From contig JAJTTP010000012.1 in NCBI GenBank assembly GCA_023313575.1, forward strand, positions 372,001 to 436,000: a stretch of DNA of 64,000 nt, written 5' to 3'. The position numbers were made by a program, and so were the translations under genes. Source of the stretch: Eutypella sp. D-1. Its lineage: Eukaryota > Ascomycota > Sordariomycetes > Xylariales > Diatrypaceae. The notes beneath the pieces were generated by a model, which was not told the origin of the DNA, made no database searches, and saw only the letters and a program-made list of their open reading frames with translations. Below are positions 22,329-34,548 of the stretch, piece after piece; positions within the stretch are counted from its first letter, which is position 1, and each line of letters begins with the position of its first letter.

Positions 22329-24583
22329 TCATAAGACCTCTTCGCCCTCCTCTTCTTCCCTGAACTTGATCTCTCCCTGGATGCCGCCGGACACCCATTC
22401 TGTCGCAGCGACCTTGGACATGGGCCAGCGGGTACGCGCACGCTTGAGCAGGTTCTCGGTGATCTCCCTGGCGCCGGCGAGACCCTCCCTCTCGAACCGC
22501 GCCGCGTCGGCCTCGTGGTCTCCATCGTCGCCCGCATATTTGATCCAGCTCCACTCAACACGGGCTATGCGATGGCTGGTGCGGCTGCGCATGCGCTGAG
22601 CGTCGCTCGCGCTCGGGTGTGGGTCGAAGGGTAGCCGGGACTCCAGCAGCGCGTATAGGAGCACGCCCAGGGACCACGCGTCCGTCGCCCGGCCATCGTA
22701 CGGCTGCCCTAGGATAACCTCGGGTGCCGCGTAGTCATCCGACCCACATCGCGTCTCCAGCTTCTCGTCATCCGCCACGAACCGCGATAGGCCCAGATCC
22801 GTGAGCGTGATTACCGAGTATGGGTATGCGGCCCAGTCCTGACTGGTGTTGGTAAGCTCGGCCGGGGGTACGTTGACGAGGACGTCTGCGATCTGGGTCA
22901 GCGAACCAACACCTAGGTGTGAGAGGGTAGATGGTGCTTACTTTCAAGCTTGATATCCCGGTGAACAATCCTTCGCTCATGAAGATATCTGACGGCGCCC
23001 ACAATCTCCGCAAATATCCGCCTGAGTAACGGCGCTGTCAAGGAAGCCCGATAGGTCGTCGCAACATCAAATAGGTCACCGCCTGGGCAATAACTGAGTA
23101 CTAATAGGGCTCTCGTGGGCTCTATGTTCCACGCCTTGAGATGAACTAGCGATGGGTGGTTTATCGACTGCATAATCTCGAGCTCTCGTTTTAAACTCAT
23201 CTCGATGCGATCTTCGGACGCCCCGCCGCGTGGCCCATGCTCACAGACCTTGATCGCTACTAGCGTTTTTCGGTGAAGCTGGGTTCCGGCCGCAGTGGGA
23301 TCCGTGGTCTGCTTGGACTCATCGTTGTCTGGAGAGATCTGACTAGTGGCCAAAACAACCCGGCTAAAAGTCCCTTGTCCAAGCTCCTTTATCGCACGCC
23401 ACCTCCTGAGCTTTCCGTCCTTTCGGCCACGCGCGCTAAAACACTCAACATCTGGCCTTTTATTGGAAGCGCCATCCGTGCTTTGCGAAGATTCGCTCGG
23501 TGGAGGAGTCGGAGGCTTAGCCACGGCGAGCCCTCGTGCTTGTGATAAATGTGGTTCGCGACGAATGTGGGGCCCGGGTGATGCAGTCAGATTCTTATCG
23601 GACGCAGAACCGTGCGGCCCAGAGACGGTACTCTGCCTCTTGGGAATAACCCCCTTCGGATCCGGTATATATTCACTAATACTTCTGTTCCGGGCATGCT
23701 CGACCTTCCCACTGCTAGTCTCAACAGCGTGACCGGGGTTGAGGCCTGCATATACCTTTCTCTTAGTCTGATGGGCCAATGCCGTCGCGACCGATTCGCC
23801 GTTCGCAGTTATCAGAACTGAATCCTGCATAACCGGAGGCAGGCCCCCCTCTCGCGACGATGAACGGTTGCGGAGTTGTTTCCAAGGACCAGGTGACCCG
23901 TGTGTTAACAGTGGCGAGGGCAGAGGTGTCACATTGCCCATAGCAGATATCACCGGACTTGGATAGTTGGATCCGGGGGTAGATCCGACACTCTTACCAA
24001 GGGCTTGTTTTAAGCTGGGCGTTCTGGAGACGGGCCGTAAACTTGAACTTGAAGTTTTATGTTGGAGCGGCAGGTTGGCTGAATGCGGAGAAAGACTGGC
24101 GCCGATACTACCCTGGCTGTCGCTTCGCGAAGGAGTGGTGGGCGGGAAACCGGTGGCGATTTGTAAGGAACTCCTACTATTCGTCTCCCCACTATCGGAT
24201 AAGGCGGTAGGTGAGCAAGAGGGCGGCTCTTCGGAGAAGTGGGTGGACAAGATGGGGTGTTGGACGGGGGGAGGAGGTCCTTGTGTCGGGGACGGAGCTG
24301 TGGTATGGGAGCGGAAGAGAACTTGGTCGTGTAAGTCGGGACGTTTCGGAGTCATCGGGGGTCCGTCGAGAGGGCTGTCAGAGCTGACAAGGTCATATTG
24401 TTGGCGAGGGTACGGGTTTACGGAGTGATTCGTATGTGCATTTCGACGGTTTAATTCTTGAGCGGCGGCTAGAGCAACAGCGTTCGGTGCTTTTATGGTA
24501 TCACGGGATCGGGGATCGCTCTTCTGAAAATCGCTGTCCACGAAGATTTCCTGCGGCAACATTCGAGGGGGTGCGCCTGTCAT
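22329..24583 (-). CDS. serine/threonine protein kinase with long disordered N-terminus
   Basis: Exons are 24583-22942 and 22885-22329, giving 732 residues. Residues 1-390 are Ser/Pro/Thr-rich and disordered, with RxRS-type sites such as HARNRSIS. The kinase domain runs from about 390: glycine loop ELGQGTFSRV, catalytic lysine in VAIKV (near 445), HRDIKLEN at 541-548 with the exon junction falling before Asn548, and CGSDDYAAPE at about 594-603. The lobe continues DAWSLGVLLYALLESRLPFDP. The Mg-binding triad reads DLG (577-579) instead of DFG. The APE context and C-lobe resemble CAMK/Snf1-like fungal kinases. The tail holds a Trp-containing segment (RVEWSWIKY) and ends acidic. Pathway unknown. 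Confidence 0.92.
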
Positions 24584-25329
24584 GGTTTTGTGTGATTAAG
24601 TGGCAGACGAAAGGGAGAGAGAGAGTCTGCCTCAGAGGGGGGTGGGCCCTTGATGGTGGCCTTGATGGTGGTGGTGGTAGTGGTGTGAGGAGTACAAAAC
24701 GAAATAAGACTAAATCCTGCCGTTCGTTGCCTTCCAAAAAGAGACAAATAAGAAGAGGGAGGCTGACGACGGATAGACTGGCTGGTGACTGTTATTGCGC
24801 CTCCGTGGGCTGAAAGAGGTACAATAAGGGTACCGATAACCCAAGTAACTCTCTAAAAAAATAAAAAAAAACCCCGGTAAGATGTAAGGCGTAAGTCAAA
24901 TGACTCTAAATGAGTGTTATTAGATCTTAAATCTTAACGGCACTCGGTCATTCGTCCGATATTGAGGCGGATGTACTATAGTAAAAGTAATATGCAACAG
25001 TGCTAGGTTTTGAGAAGGGCTAGCAAGGATTAAAATGCCCAGGCTGCCCAGGCCGCCCAGGATAGCAGGGTATGTATAAAGGAAGTAGGTCCTGTAGGTC
25101 CTGTAGCTTCTGTAGCTTCTGTCCCAACGGGTAGGCTCTCAGTCTGTCAGTGAGTGTGGAAGTGGGCTAGACCACCCCCGATTTTCGAGATGTTCGGTTC
25201 GATCGAGACGCGCGAGGGGAGGGAACCTGTCAACCCAACCCGTTGAGGATCGGTTGAGAACGAGAACTTCTAGCTGGGAATGCTCGTATCACTTAAATAC
25301 TACCACCACTACCGATACCAATTCTCACT

Positions 25330-25392
25330 ACCACTACCTAGTTATGTACCTAGATAGGTAGTAGGTAAGTAGGTAAGTAGTTAAATAGGTTG
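25330..25392. repeat. TAGGTA/TAAGTAGG microsatellite cluster
   Basis: Repeated CTAGATAGGTAGTAGGTAAGTAGG-type units in the distal promoter side of the kinase gene. It has the same motif family as 5748-5781, 35143-35372 and 57786-57821. Confidence 0.65.
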
Positions 25393-28300
25393 TAGACTTG
25401 TTTTAGTGTGAGATTGGCCCCAGGCAAATACCGAGTTAACGGAACGTAACGCGGCACAAGAAAAAAAAAAGGCGGCGCTATTTGTACGGTGTTCGAGTTG
25501 GATGTTCAACTCAAACTTGGGAACGTGTGTTGCTTGTAGACTTGTAGTAGTAGGCCCGGGGGCTTATCAATATGTTGTGGCGTGGGGGTTATCACGCTCG
25601 GGAGGCGAAGAAGAGGCAACGAGGCGTATCGTGCGTTGTTGGGGGGAGCCGGGTGGGTTGAGTTGGACTAATTAATATATCATCATCAAATTGATAGATA
25701 GGGACATAAAAATCCGTATGAAACTGCTGGTAGTATTCAATTTAATCCAAACAGAGCACAAGTGCTGCGATAGGTACGAAAAGAAAGGGAGAATAATGAA
25801 AAAGAGTTGTGAGTACGAAGTATAAGCCCGGGGCAAAGATAGGTAATAGAAAGATAATAAGGTTACAGCGAAAGGGACGACAACCTTGGAAGACAACCTT
25901 GGAAGACAAGGTAGGGGGAGGGAGAGAGAGAAGATACACACAAACTGGAGTAGTGGAATGGAAGATCTACCCACATGTGCACCTAAGGGACATAATCTAA
26001 GGTAAGTACAAAAGTAGGTAGTAGCAGAAGTGAATCAATCCAATATCCACGATTTGTTTCATTGGAGGAGGAGGAGGGGAGGGGCGACTAATAATAACTT
26101 TCAAAGGGATTGTTTGGTCTACTCTGCAAAAGTTTACTTTTACTACCTGCATGTGCATATCGTACTTACCTACAACACCTAAAATAAAACCCATATCTCT
26201 CATGTCATGCCGCGGCTGCTCTTCCCTAGCCACCTGGCTTAGGGGGGGGTTCTCTTTCCATTCATTCTTGAGGAGGGAGAAAGTTAAGGAAGCAGCGAGT
26301 GTGTGAGGTGTTGGTGGACTGATGCAGTAAAGTGTGTGGGCAATTGCTGGGTGGTGGTCTGCACTAGCGCTATGTAGGTATTGCTTATTAAACCGGCAGA
26401 ACTAAGTGGTCTTGGCTTTAACTCTAGGGCAGGGCCCGCCTCCTCGTGGACAAGTGGGGGCTTTGTATCTTTTTTGTACCCGGAGGCAACCTTGGCGATG
26501 CCATTATCTAACCTAGCCTAGCTCTGCCCTAGGTATAGTTACGTATAGGTGGCGGTTAATTAGTATATGACAATCATAATGCGTTTATGGTAGGAACTTG
26601 AAATCAACAGAGGATATTTGTATAAACCTACTTAGGTAAATAATTAAGACTTATCATAAATATATTAGTAATGCATTCAATCCTCTTCTGCAGAGTAGTT
26701 ATATAGTTACATCGTAGAGCCGTCGTCGATGAAGTCTCGATGTGCAATGCACCATGCCATTTCGAGCGCAAGCGTCAATTTTCGGGTATTGACCAGGAGG
26801 TACAAGTACTTTGATCTGCACCCGGAACATCTGAAAATTTCCCACACAGTTGATTCAAATTAGCCCGCAAGTTCAATTTACTCTAAGTACAATGTAATGT
26901 AATGTAAACCACGAATGCATCTGAAGTTCCCCGAGGTCCCATCCATGGGCCGGTTTTGAAACCTGCCCTCCTCCGTCCGACGACGGCATTGTGTATAAAT
27001 ACCTAGGTACATACATAGTAGGCCGATACATGGAAGACGCCCGGACCATTCTTACCATATTGTCAGATGACCTCCAATTGTCAAGTGATCATGTCTCTAG
27101 ATCGTAATCGTGTTGAAAGAATGCCAATTTCTTTCCAGAATTCGCATTTTCAAGGGAGGCAAGGAGGCTACATGAGACGCATCAAGAGTTTACCTAACAA
27201 TTTACGTACCCTGCCAACTTGCCTACCTACCTGATGTATGATGTGCCTAGGTTAGATCTAGAAGGCCTCTAGATACTTAACGCCCAGTGAGCAGCCGCCC
27301 CGCAAATGGGAATCCCCGTTTTCCAATTCGAAAAAAATCTCTAGGCATGTATGTACATAATAGTCTACCATTCTTCCGGCATTCTGACGTTTGATATAGA
27401 AGGACTAATGCAACATACTTTTATGAAATTGCAAGTAACCTTATAGACGTACGTGCCAAGTTCCCATTCCATTACTAACAACGTTGACTTTTCGCAGGCC
27501 AATTCTTTTTCAAGGTTAGTAGTTCCCGTAGGTACCTAGATGAGGTAGGTTACTAGATAATTCTTCCAATGTAACAATCCATTTGTCTGTCTGCCGAGGT
27601 GCTTTCCTTGTATATTCGCCCCCCAACCACGGCTATACTATGTAATGATAACCGGGCTTGGTCTCTGTAATTCGGCGGTTGACCTCGGACGACTCTTTAA
27701 TTGATAGTCCAGAGACCTAGCACCGATCCGATGATGCCGCCTCCGGTCCCGACCCAAAGATCCTCAAAACCTACGTTCATCTGACATCTTACATCTCACA
27801 AAGAAGTTCCAACCCATCATCCACCCAAAAACCCACCGAACACAGATCAGATATTCTGTGTCAGGGAAGACGTCACTTACATGCAACCGCGGACCTATCA
27901 AATCCCATCGACGGACCACAACCCAAAGCCCGTCAGCGAAGGGAGCGCCCGACGAACCATTGGCTTTCGCTTCGTGGGACACGACTCGGTTTCCTCGATG
28001 GTGATTGGTCGAAATCGCTCGCGGGGGGGCCTGCATCGGATAGGGGGTGGGGAGAGTTTTACATCTGACAACCTACCCTAGGTAGGTAGCCAGTCAAGAC
28101 AACTAACCTTACGGTATTATCTGGTGGTAGGCCTTTGGGCCTGTCACTCCTAGCACAATGACTGTATAATAAGAAACGTCCATGGCATGAACCACGGTCC
28201 GGGACCCGAATCCCGCATCGCATCTCATCCAAACTCTTATAGACCCCCCCTACGTCTTCTATTGCTCCAATTTTTTGTCTTGTCGCTTGTATGTAACTCC

Positions 28301-29472
28301 ACCCTAGTTTCTGATCAATGAATTAAGGTACATCAACCGGGGAGGGATACCTAGGTAATATTGTTTCTCCAACATTCAATCCATATTCAACCAATCCTTC
28401 CCACAACCGAACGAAAGCCCCCAATCTTGCATGATAGGCCTGTGGTAGTATGGCATACACACCAGCCTCACACAATCGACGTAAGCCCCGGGAACTCATC
28501 GTGGCTTATACATCAGGGGATTCAACTACATTACCTACCGAGGTACCTATGTAGTGGAGCACGTCCCTCCCCTTTTTTCCCATAAAAGTATACGTAACCT
28601 TGAATCGACCCAACAGACTGGGTTCGGGACTTTTGATACATATCACGGACCTGCGATAACTAAAATGTTTAAAATGTGGGGTTCACTTGCCGGTTCGAGT
28701 AATTCTCATGACATTTTCCCAACGCAGTTATCTACTTGAAGCGGATTTTCAGCCTTATGTTTTCTTGGCTCTCTTAACTTCATCTCTTACTTATGTATAC
28801 ACCTGTGTTAGGGCGCGGGTATCAAGGTCTTAGGTGTCTAACCTGCTTACATACCTAGGCTAATTGTCAACCAGCAGCATAGGCGTGTCAGGTAACAATG
28901 CCTTGCTATTGATCTTTCCTTTCCATCTGGGGGCTCACAACGTCACTAGGCGAAGGGCTTCAGATCGTCAAAGATCCGTGGTCCATGCAAGCCTCACTGG
29001 GACACAGAAGTCAGGTGATCTCGGGCCCTCCCATATGTTTCCGTCCCCATACCACGAGTGTGACGCCGAAGGATCGCCGTGGCTTGCGTCGAGTTCTAGG
29101 TACTGCACCCCTCCTTCCCAGCGTCGAGGATCGAGGGAGCAGTTTCTTGGGGTATTCCATGAGGTGGCGGGCGGTGCAGGGTCGGCCATTGGCCCCGCGA
29201 TATCCTTCTCCCCCCCCTCCCCGTGCCGCCCTAAAACGGATTGCGACTCCCCGCATAGCGGTGGTCGACGTCGCATGGAATACGACCTTGAAGCGAACAG
29301 GAGAGACGACGACCAACCGCCGACGGAGAAGAATGGCATCACACGGCATCACGCTGCCGTATAGGGTTACCGTGACATTGTGGGGGGCTTTTTCCTGCGA
29401 GCAGAACTGTCCGATGGGGCAGCTGTTTGCGCTGCTTGATGCACCGGCCCATGTATATCCCAAAGTCATACG

Positions 29473-29483
<11 letters not shown>

Positions 29484-29506
<23 letters not shown>
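29484..29506. repeat. (TG)n dinucleotide tract upstream of the monooxygenase
   Basis: About eleven TG units preceded by a short (AT) run, 64 bases before the ATG of the monooxygenase gene, so in its core promoter or leader. Such alternating purine-pyrimidine tracts are length-variable and can adopt Z-DNA; an effect on expression is possible but not shown. Confidence 0.8.
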
Positions 29507-29569
29507 ATGAAATGCTCTTCGAACAATTAGCAAAACTAGAGTCCTGGATCTGGTGCAGGTTCTTGCAAT

Positions 29570-31750
29570 ATGGGTTCCGCGCAAACGTCCTCCCCGTTCG
29601 CGATCAAGAACGCGCCGCTCGACGGCCACCGGCCCATGAAGGTCCGCGTGGTCGGGGCCGGCTTCAGCGGCATCTACCTGGGCGTCCGGATACCCCAGCG
29701 CCTGCGGAACGTCGACCTGCGGATCTACGAGAGGCACGCGGGCGTCGGCGGGACCTGGTGGGCGAACAGATATATGGGTGTGTGATATGAATCCCCCGCG
29801 CATGCCTGTCTCCTGCTATCGTAGCTCCGAGACACCCGGAGAGGAAAGGAGTAATGGCGATGATGGGGAATTCGAGTGATCTGGTCTGGCTAATGATGGA
29901 ACTGTGTCAAGGCTGTGCCTGCGACGTCCCTTCCCATTCGTACCAGTACTCATTCAACCCCAACCCGAACTGGTCGTCCTTCTACGCGCCGCAGCGGGAG
30001 ATCCGCGAATACCTCCAGGACACGGCCGAGAAGTTCGGGGCCATACGATTCGTGAAGCTGTCGCACGAGGTTGAGGCCTGCACATGGAACGACAAGTCTA
30101 AGAAATGGTATAGCGCCACGAAACCTCGACAATACCAGCTAGCTGTGGCCCTCCAATACTAATATGTATCCCTCTCTTTGTGCCAGGCTACTGTCCATCA
30201 GACGTGTGGACACGGGCGAGACATTCGAGGACGATGCCGACGTGCTGATCCTGGCACGCGGAATACTGAGCGAACCCCGGTGGCCTGATATACCGGGCCT
30301 AGATGAATTCAAGGGCGAAGTCATGCACTCCGCCCTATGGAAGGATGAGTTCGTGGTCCCAGTAGCGCCGCCCCTTCTTCGTGTACCGCTACTAACTCCT
30401 CACCAGCTACGACTTCCGAAATAAGCGGGTAGGCGTGGTTGGCAACGGCTCGAGCGGCATCCAGATCATCCCCCAGCTCCGGAAAGTTGAGGGCGCCCGT
30501 GTCGTCGTCATTGCGCGGAACCGCACCTGGATCACCTTCCCCTTCGGGGACAGTATGTAGCTCGGCATATCATGGGAAGGTATCGAGCTTCGTTGCTAAT
30601 AATCTGGCAGCGGCTATGCAAAAGCTGGGTCTAGATCCGGCTGAATTCGAAAGTGAGCTAGGAACCCCCGAAAAACTTGGCTGTCGCCAGACATAGGAAC
30701 TGACAGCTCCATCGCCACACAGTCACCGACGAGCAACGGCGGGAAATCGCCACGAACCCGGAAGCGTCGCTGAAGCTACGCAAAACGATCGCAACGGAAG
30801 GGAACATGGCACACGCTATGACGGAGCGGGACTCGGAGCTGCAGCAGTGGGCGATAGAGGCGACGCAGGCGGCGATGCGGAAACGGCTGGCGCAGCGGCC
30901 GGACATTGCCAACGCGCTGATCCCCACCTTCGGCATCCACTGCCGTCGCCCCACCCCGGGCGTGGGGTACCTCGAGGCGCTGTGCGAGGACAACGTGGAG
31001 CTCGTGGCGGAAGGGATCGCGCGCGCGACGGCGGGCGGCGTGGTGCTCGCCGACTCCGGCCGCGAGGTCCCGCTCGACGCGCTCGTCTGCGCGACGGGGT
31101 TCCGGGCCGAGGGGCTGCCGCCGTTCCCCGTGCAGGGGCGGGGCGGGACGTCACTAGACGAGCGGTTCCGCCCGTACCCGGAGGCGTACCTGTCGGTGGC
31201 GGTGGACGGGTTCCCGAACCTGTTCTTTGTGCTGGGGCCGAACTCGGCGATCGGCGCGGGGTCCCTGACCATGATGCTCGAGGCCGAGGGCGACTACGTG
31301 GTGCGTTGCCTACGCAAGCTGCAGAAGGAGGACTACGCGACGATGGAGGTGCGGGCGCGCCGCGTCGCCGACTGGTCCGCCTACGTGGACGCGCACTTCG
31401 CCCACACTGTCTACACCGACCGCTGCAGCAGCTGGTACAAGAGCAATGGCGGCACCGGCGACCGCGTCACGGGGCTCTGGCCCGGGAGTACTCTGCATTG
31501 CATGGAGGCCCTGCGCTCCCCGCGTTGGGAGGACTACGAGTGGGAGCCTCTCGACAACGACGCTGCCGCTAATCCCCTCCGCTGGCTCGGCAACGGCTTC
31601 AGCTTGACCCAAACACCCCGCCCCGGCGGCGCCCCCGGCGAGTGCTACGGTGATCCCGCCTGGTACGTTGAGAGCGTGTTCTGCGACGTGCCGCCCGAGG
31701 GGACGCCCGAGGACGACCCGGAGTTCAAGATGCGCCCTTTCTCCCACTAA
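29570..31750 (+). CDS. Baeyer-Villiger-type FAD/NADPH monooxygenase
   Basis: Six exons: 29570-29777, 29912-30107, 30187-30348, 30407-30552, 30611-30652 and 30723-31750, giving 593 residues with every phase matching. Such class B flavoproteins insert one oxygen into ketones or oxidise heteroatoms, using NADPH. The FAD motif is GAGFSG (29-34), with GVGGTWWANRY at 58-68. The second, NADPH Rossmann motif is GNGSSG (201-206). The BVMO fingerprint FxGxxxHxxxW is at 176-186 (FKGEVMHSALW), followed by Lys-Asp instead of the usual Pro/Asp directly. ACDVPSHSYQYSF is also typical. The donor after exon 3 is GTTCGT, the least canonical of the set. No other secondary-metabolism enzyme is nearby, so the substrate cannot be inferred from context. 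Confidence 0.92.
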
Positions 31751-33513
31751 TATCCCTGAGACGTCTTAGGGCACTGCCGCTGTTCCATTACGGGAGGGTC
31801 CGATATTTATAGCGTGTCTACTGAACGGCGAACTAGGGTCAGTATGGATATGTATGAAGGTGAAGTGTATATCATGGCTCCTATAAATGAGAATGAAACA
31901 ATGCGTCCTGGTACATACTAAAACAGCGAAGTCTCTCCACAACAAGCAAACAAATGCAGCGACGTAATATGGTTAATAGAAACTTGCGTCGATGTTATAG
32001 CCCGAGACAAATATCACACCGACGACACTCGCCACATCTTCGCCCCGAAGCCCGTAATATCTATTTACCAGACCGCGTCTACTTCGTCAGTACATCACGA
32101 CACACGAGTCGCGCACAGCCTAAAGCCCGTCTAGTGACACCCGCCATCCACGTGCCGCCACCCCGATTGAGCCGCAAGACGCTAGCTTCTGGCCGGAGGT
32201 AGCGGCGGCGATGACCAGAACGTCCCCGACCACGTGGTCTCCGGGGCCGGGCGAACCGGTCTCCAGCATTTGCGCGAGCCGAGGCAGGTCCCCGCGAGTC
32301 ATGAGGCGTCGTCTCGGCTTACCTATGACGTGCCTCCTGCCTTGTGTGCCTGACTAGACTCGCTAGCGAGGCGACTTCTTCATAGTGCTGCACATGCCGT
32401 CATGGGCTTGAAAAGGTGTCTCTGTCACATTTCCTAGTTTACGATGTCGACTCCTGCTGCAGTTGGTTTTTCTATACCTAATGTAAGTGAAATCGCTTCC
32501 GACAGCATCTAGACATTGTGAAATTGCCAGGCCAATTACTTGGGATGTGCGTGACTTTAGTGGTAGAGATTTTGGCCTGTAGAGACCGTGTGAGGTTGTA
32601 TTGATACCCTGCCAGTCTATTTTCATGACGAATAATTAAGTAAATAAACGGGTGTGCGCAGGTTTCGTATATGAAAGGTAATCAGTTATGACAGTCCCAT
32701 ACACACAACATCCCATTGCATCCCACACCCGGAGCCTTATGACCTCTCCACGGTGGCCAAGGCCAATCCACTATCAGAACAGTATCGCTGTCAGATATCC
32801 ACCTTACGAGCACCGAGGGCAACTTTTAACATCCCGCCATGTCACCTCTACTTGGACTTGCTTGTAGAGCTAGGAGCATCCCTAGGATCGCCGCCCGTCC
32901 CTCACTGTTTATGACTTTGCTTGAAGATATTTGCTAAACCCCTTCTCTAACATATTCATTGTGATCATCTTTGGAATATGGCTTGGCGGCAGCCTAATCT
33001 GGGGCTGTGGCCAGGAAGGCTAAGGACGCAGTCCGAATAAAAATAGAGTCCGTTATCACAATCACCTCACAAGCAACGTTGAGGTCCCCGCAACGTACTT
33101 GTTCTGCTGATAGTGGACTTCCTCCCAGTAAACCTCGTGCCAATCAAGATCGGTGCCATGAAGATAATGGGCTACCTAATTCCCCACGTAAATCGTCAGA
33201 ACCAATGGAGTATGTACTTGGCACACACAACAGGTAGTTAACTACCAACTGCATACGGGACCCATTATATCCTAAGTAATGTATAGGTTTGGGCATCAAA
33301 TCCTGATTTTATTAAGTGCCCATGAGGCTGTTCTGCCGTGGACATTCCGGCGTCAATGTTTCCTGTGGAATCTCTTCTCTTTCAAACAGTGCTGTTTGCG
33401 AAAGCAAGACCCCAACCGAAGACTCCCGCCCTCGTCATCACGTCCAGCCAGACCAGCGAGACGGAAAAGGAGAGAAAAAAGAAAGAAAGGAAGACCATCC
33501 TAACTCTACTTAA
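31751..33513. other. intergenic, no gene recognised
   Basis: About 1.8 kb holding the 3' flank of the monooxygenase and the promoter of the kinase-like gene. The last 80 bases before 33514 are purine-rich (AAAAGGAGAGAAAAAAG type), probably leader. Confidence 0.5.
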
Positions 33514-34548
33514 ATGGGATACTCCGATTCCCGGCGGAGGCCGTATGATCCAGACAAACCGGATCTCCCTTATAGACCGGGCTTTCATGCGATAATCACC
33601 CGCCATCAACCCCCGCCGCCAACGGGACCTGGCTTCCCCCGCCGTTTCAAGAAAGATCCCTCGCCATCTTATGAGTGGCTTTCTGAAGTGCCCCTAAGCA
33701 AGCACGTGGTAACCTACCCGCCGACGGAAACACACAGTCCTCCGGAACTCCGTAGGGCACATCTTACCATTACCCAAAGCATCGCTACCGGCGATCCTCA
33801 TAAGGCCCAAGTCGTCGCCTACGACGTTAAATTCCAGCCCAAGGCGCCAGCGTTTAAGGCGGTAGCTAAGATCTTTGATGCGCTCTATTGGAAGCCCTAT
33901 AGCCCCATAACAGGACAGGCTCGCAATGTTACCTCAGCGGCCGACATGGCGTACGGTCGCGAGGCCGCGGCGTATGAAAACTTTAGCAAGTGGGGGTACA
34001 AAGACTTCACGCCAGAGTACTTCGGGTCTTGGACGTTCGATCAGGCGATCACGGTTGAGGGCGTGGAGTATCTGAGGCCGATCCGCTTAGTCCTCATGGA
34101 ATTCTTGGAGGGAGAGACGATGGAGGACCTGATAGAGAAGGGACGAATTCTCTACGACGAAGAGACTCGCCTGCGCGTTTTTGCGAAACTCTTGGACTCA
34201 CGAGTGAGGCTGAAGTGGGGTGGGATCGAGCACAATGCTTTTCGCCCCGGTCAAATTATGGTTGTGCCGCGTGAGGGACAGACTGTACCACGCATGGTCT
34301 TCATCAACTTTGATAATTCGAAGGCGCTCGACAAAATGAAAAACCCTGTGGAACCCTGGAAGTACACAAAACGCCCACTGAACCCTTTGAAGGTGTTCCG
34401 GGGTTTCGAATTCACAGACTTCCAGGGTTGGGTCCCTGATATTTGGTTCACCGATGAAAACCTACGCCAGGAGTGGATGGTGAGTGAGTTTGGAGGGGAG
34501 AAGAGCAAGGACTATGAACCTTACTCTGATGAGGACGATGACTTTTAG
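33514..34548 (+). CDS. fungal kinase-like fold protein with degenerate catalytic residues
   Basis: A single exon of 344 residues, ATG in a TTAAATGG context. The middle and C-terminal part resembles a small protein-kinase/phosphotransferase fold: VLMEFLEGETMEDLIEKG is like the hinge and alpha-D of APH/kinase folds. IEHNAFRPGQIMVV (about 238-251) aligns with the catalytic loop (H-x-D-x-x-x-x-N), and VFINFDNSK (about 265-273) with the DFD/DFG position. In the loop the catalytic Asp is replaced by Ala (HNA) and the metal Asn by Gln; the DFD first Asp is Asn. It is therefore probably a pseudokinase. The N-terminus is Pro-rich and the C-terminus acidic (DEDDDF). Similar uncharacterised proteins are common in plant-associated ascomycetes. 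Function unknown. Confidence 0.72.
   Translation: MGYSDSRRRPYDPDKPDLPYRPGFHAIITRHQPPPPTGPGFPRRFKKDPSPSYEWLSEVPLSKHVVTYPPTETHSPPELRRAHLTITQSIATGDPHKAQVVAYDVKFQPKAPAFKAVAKIFDALYWKPYSPITGQARNVTSAADMAYGREAAAYENFSKWGYKDFTPEYFGSWTFDQAITVEGVEYLRPIRLVLMEFLEGETMEDLIEKGRILYDEETRLRVFAKLLDSRVRLKWGGIEHNAFRPGQIMVVPREGQTVPRMVFINFDNSKALDKMKNPVEPWKYTKRPLNPLKVFRGFEFTDFQGWVPDIWFTDENLRQEWMVSEFGGEKSKDYEPYSDEDDDF

Larger units (their letters stand above)
24584..29569. other. 5-kb intergenic region between kinase and monooxygenase genes
   Basis: No gene was recognised. It contains many short repeats: a CCCAGGC/GCCCAGG set at 25039-25061, tandem AGGTCCTGT and AGCTTCTGT at about 25087-25123, TAGGTA clusters at 25350-25390, a 13-base tandem ACAACCTTGGAAG near 25880-25908, and scattered TACCTAGGTA motifs at about 27000, 27215, 27530, 28080, 28535 and 28850. 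Frames at 27764-28036 and 28864-29364 lack an ATG or family features. Confidence 0.5.

Noticed and set aside
28864..29364. 166-codon plus-strand frame upstream of the monooxygenase
   Set aside because: Starts with TTG, overlaps long frames on the opposite strand, and has no motif.
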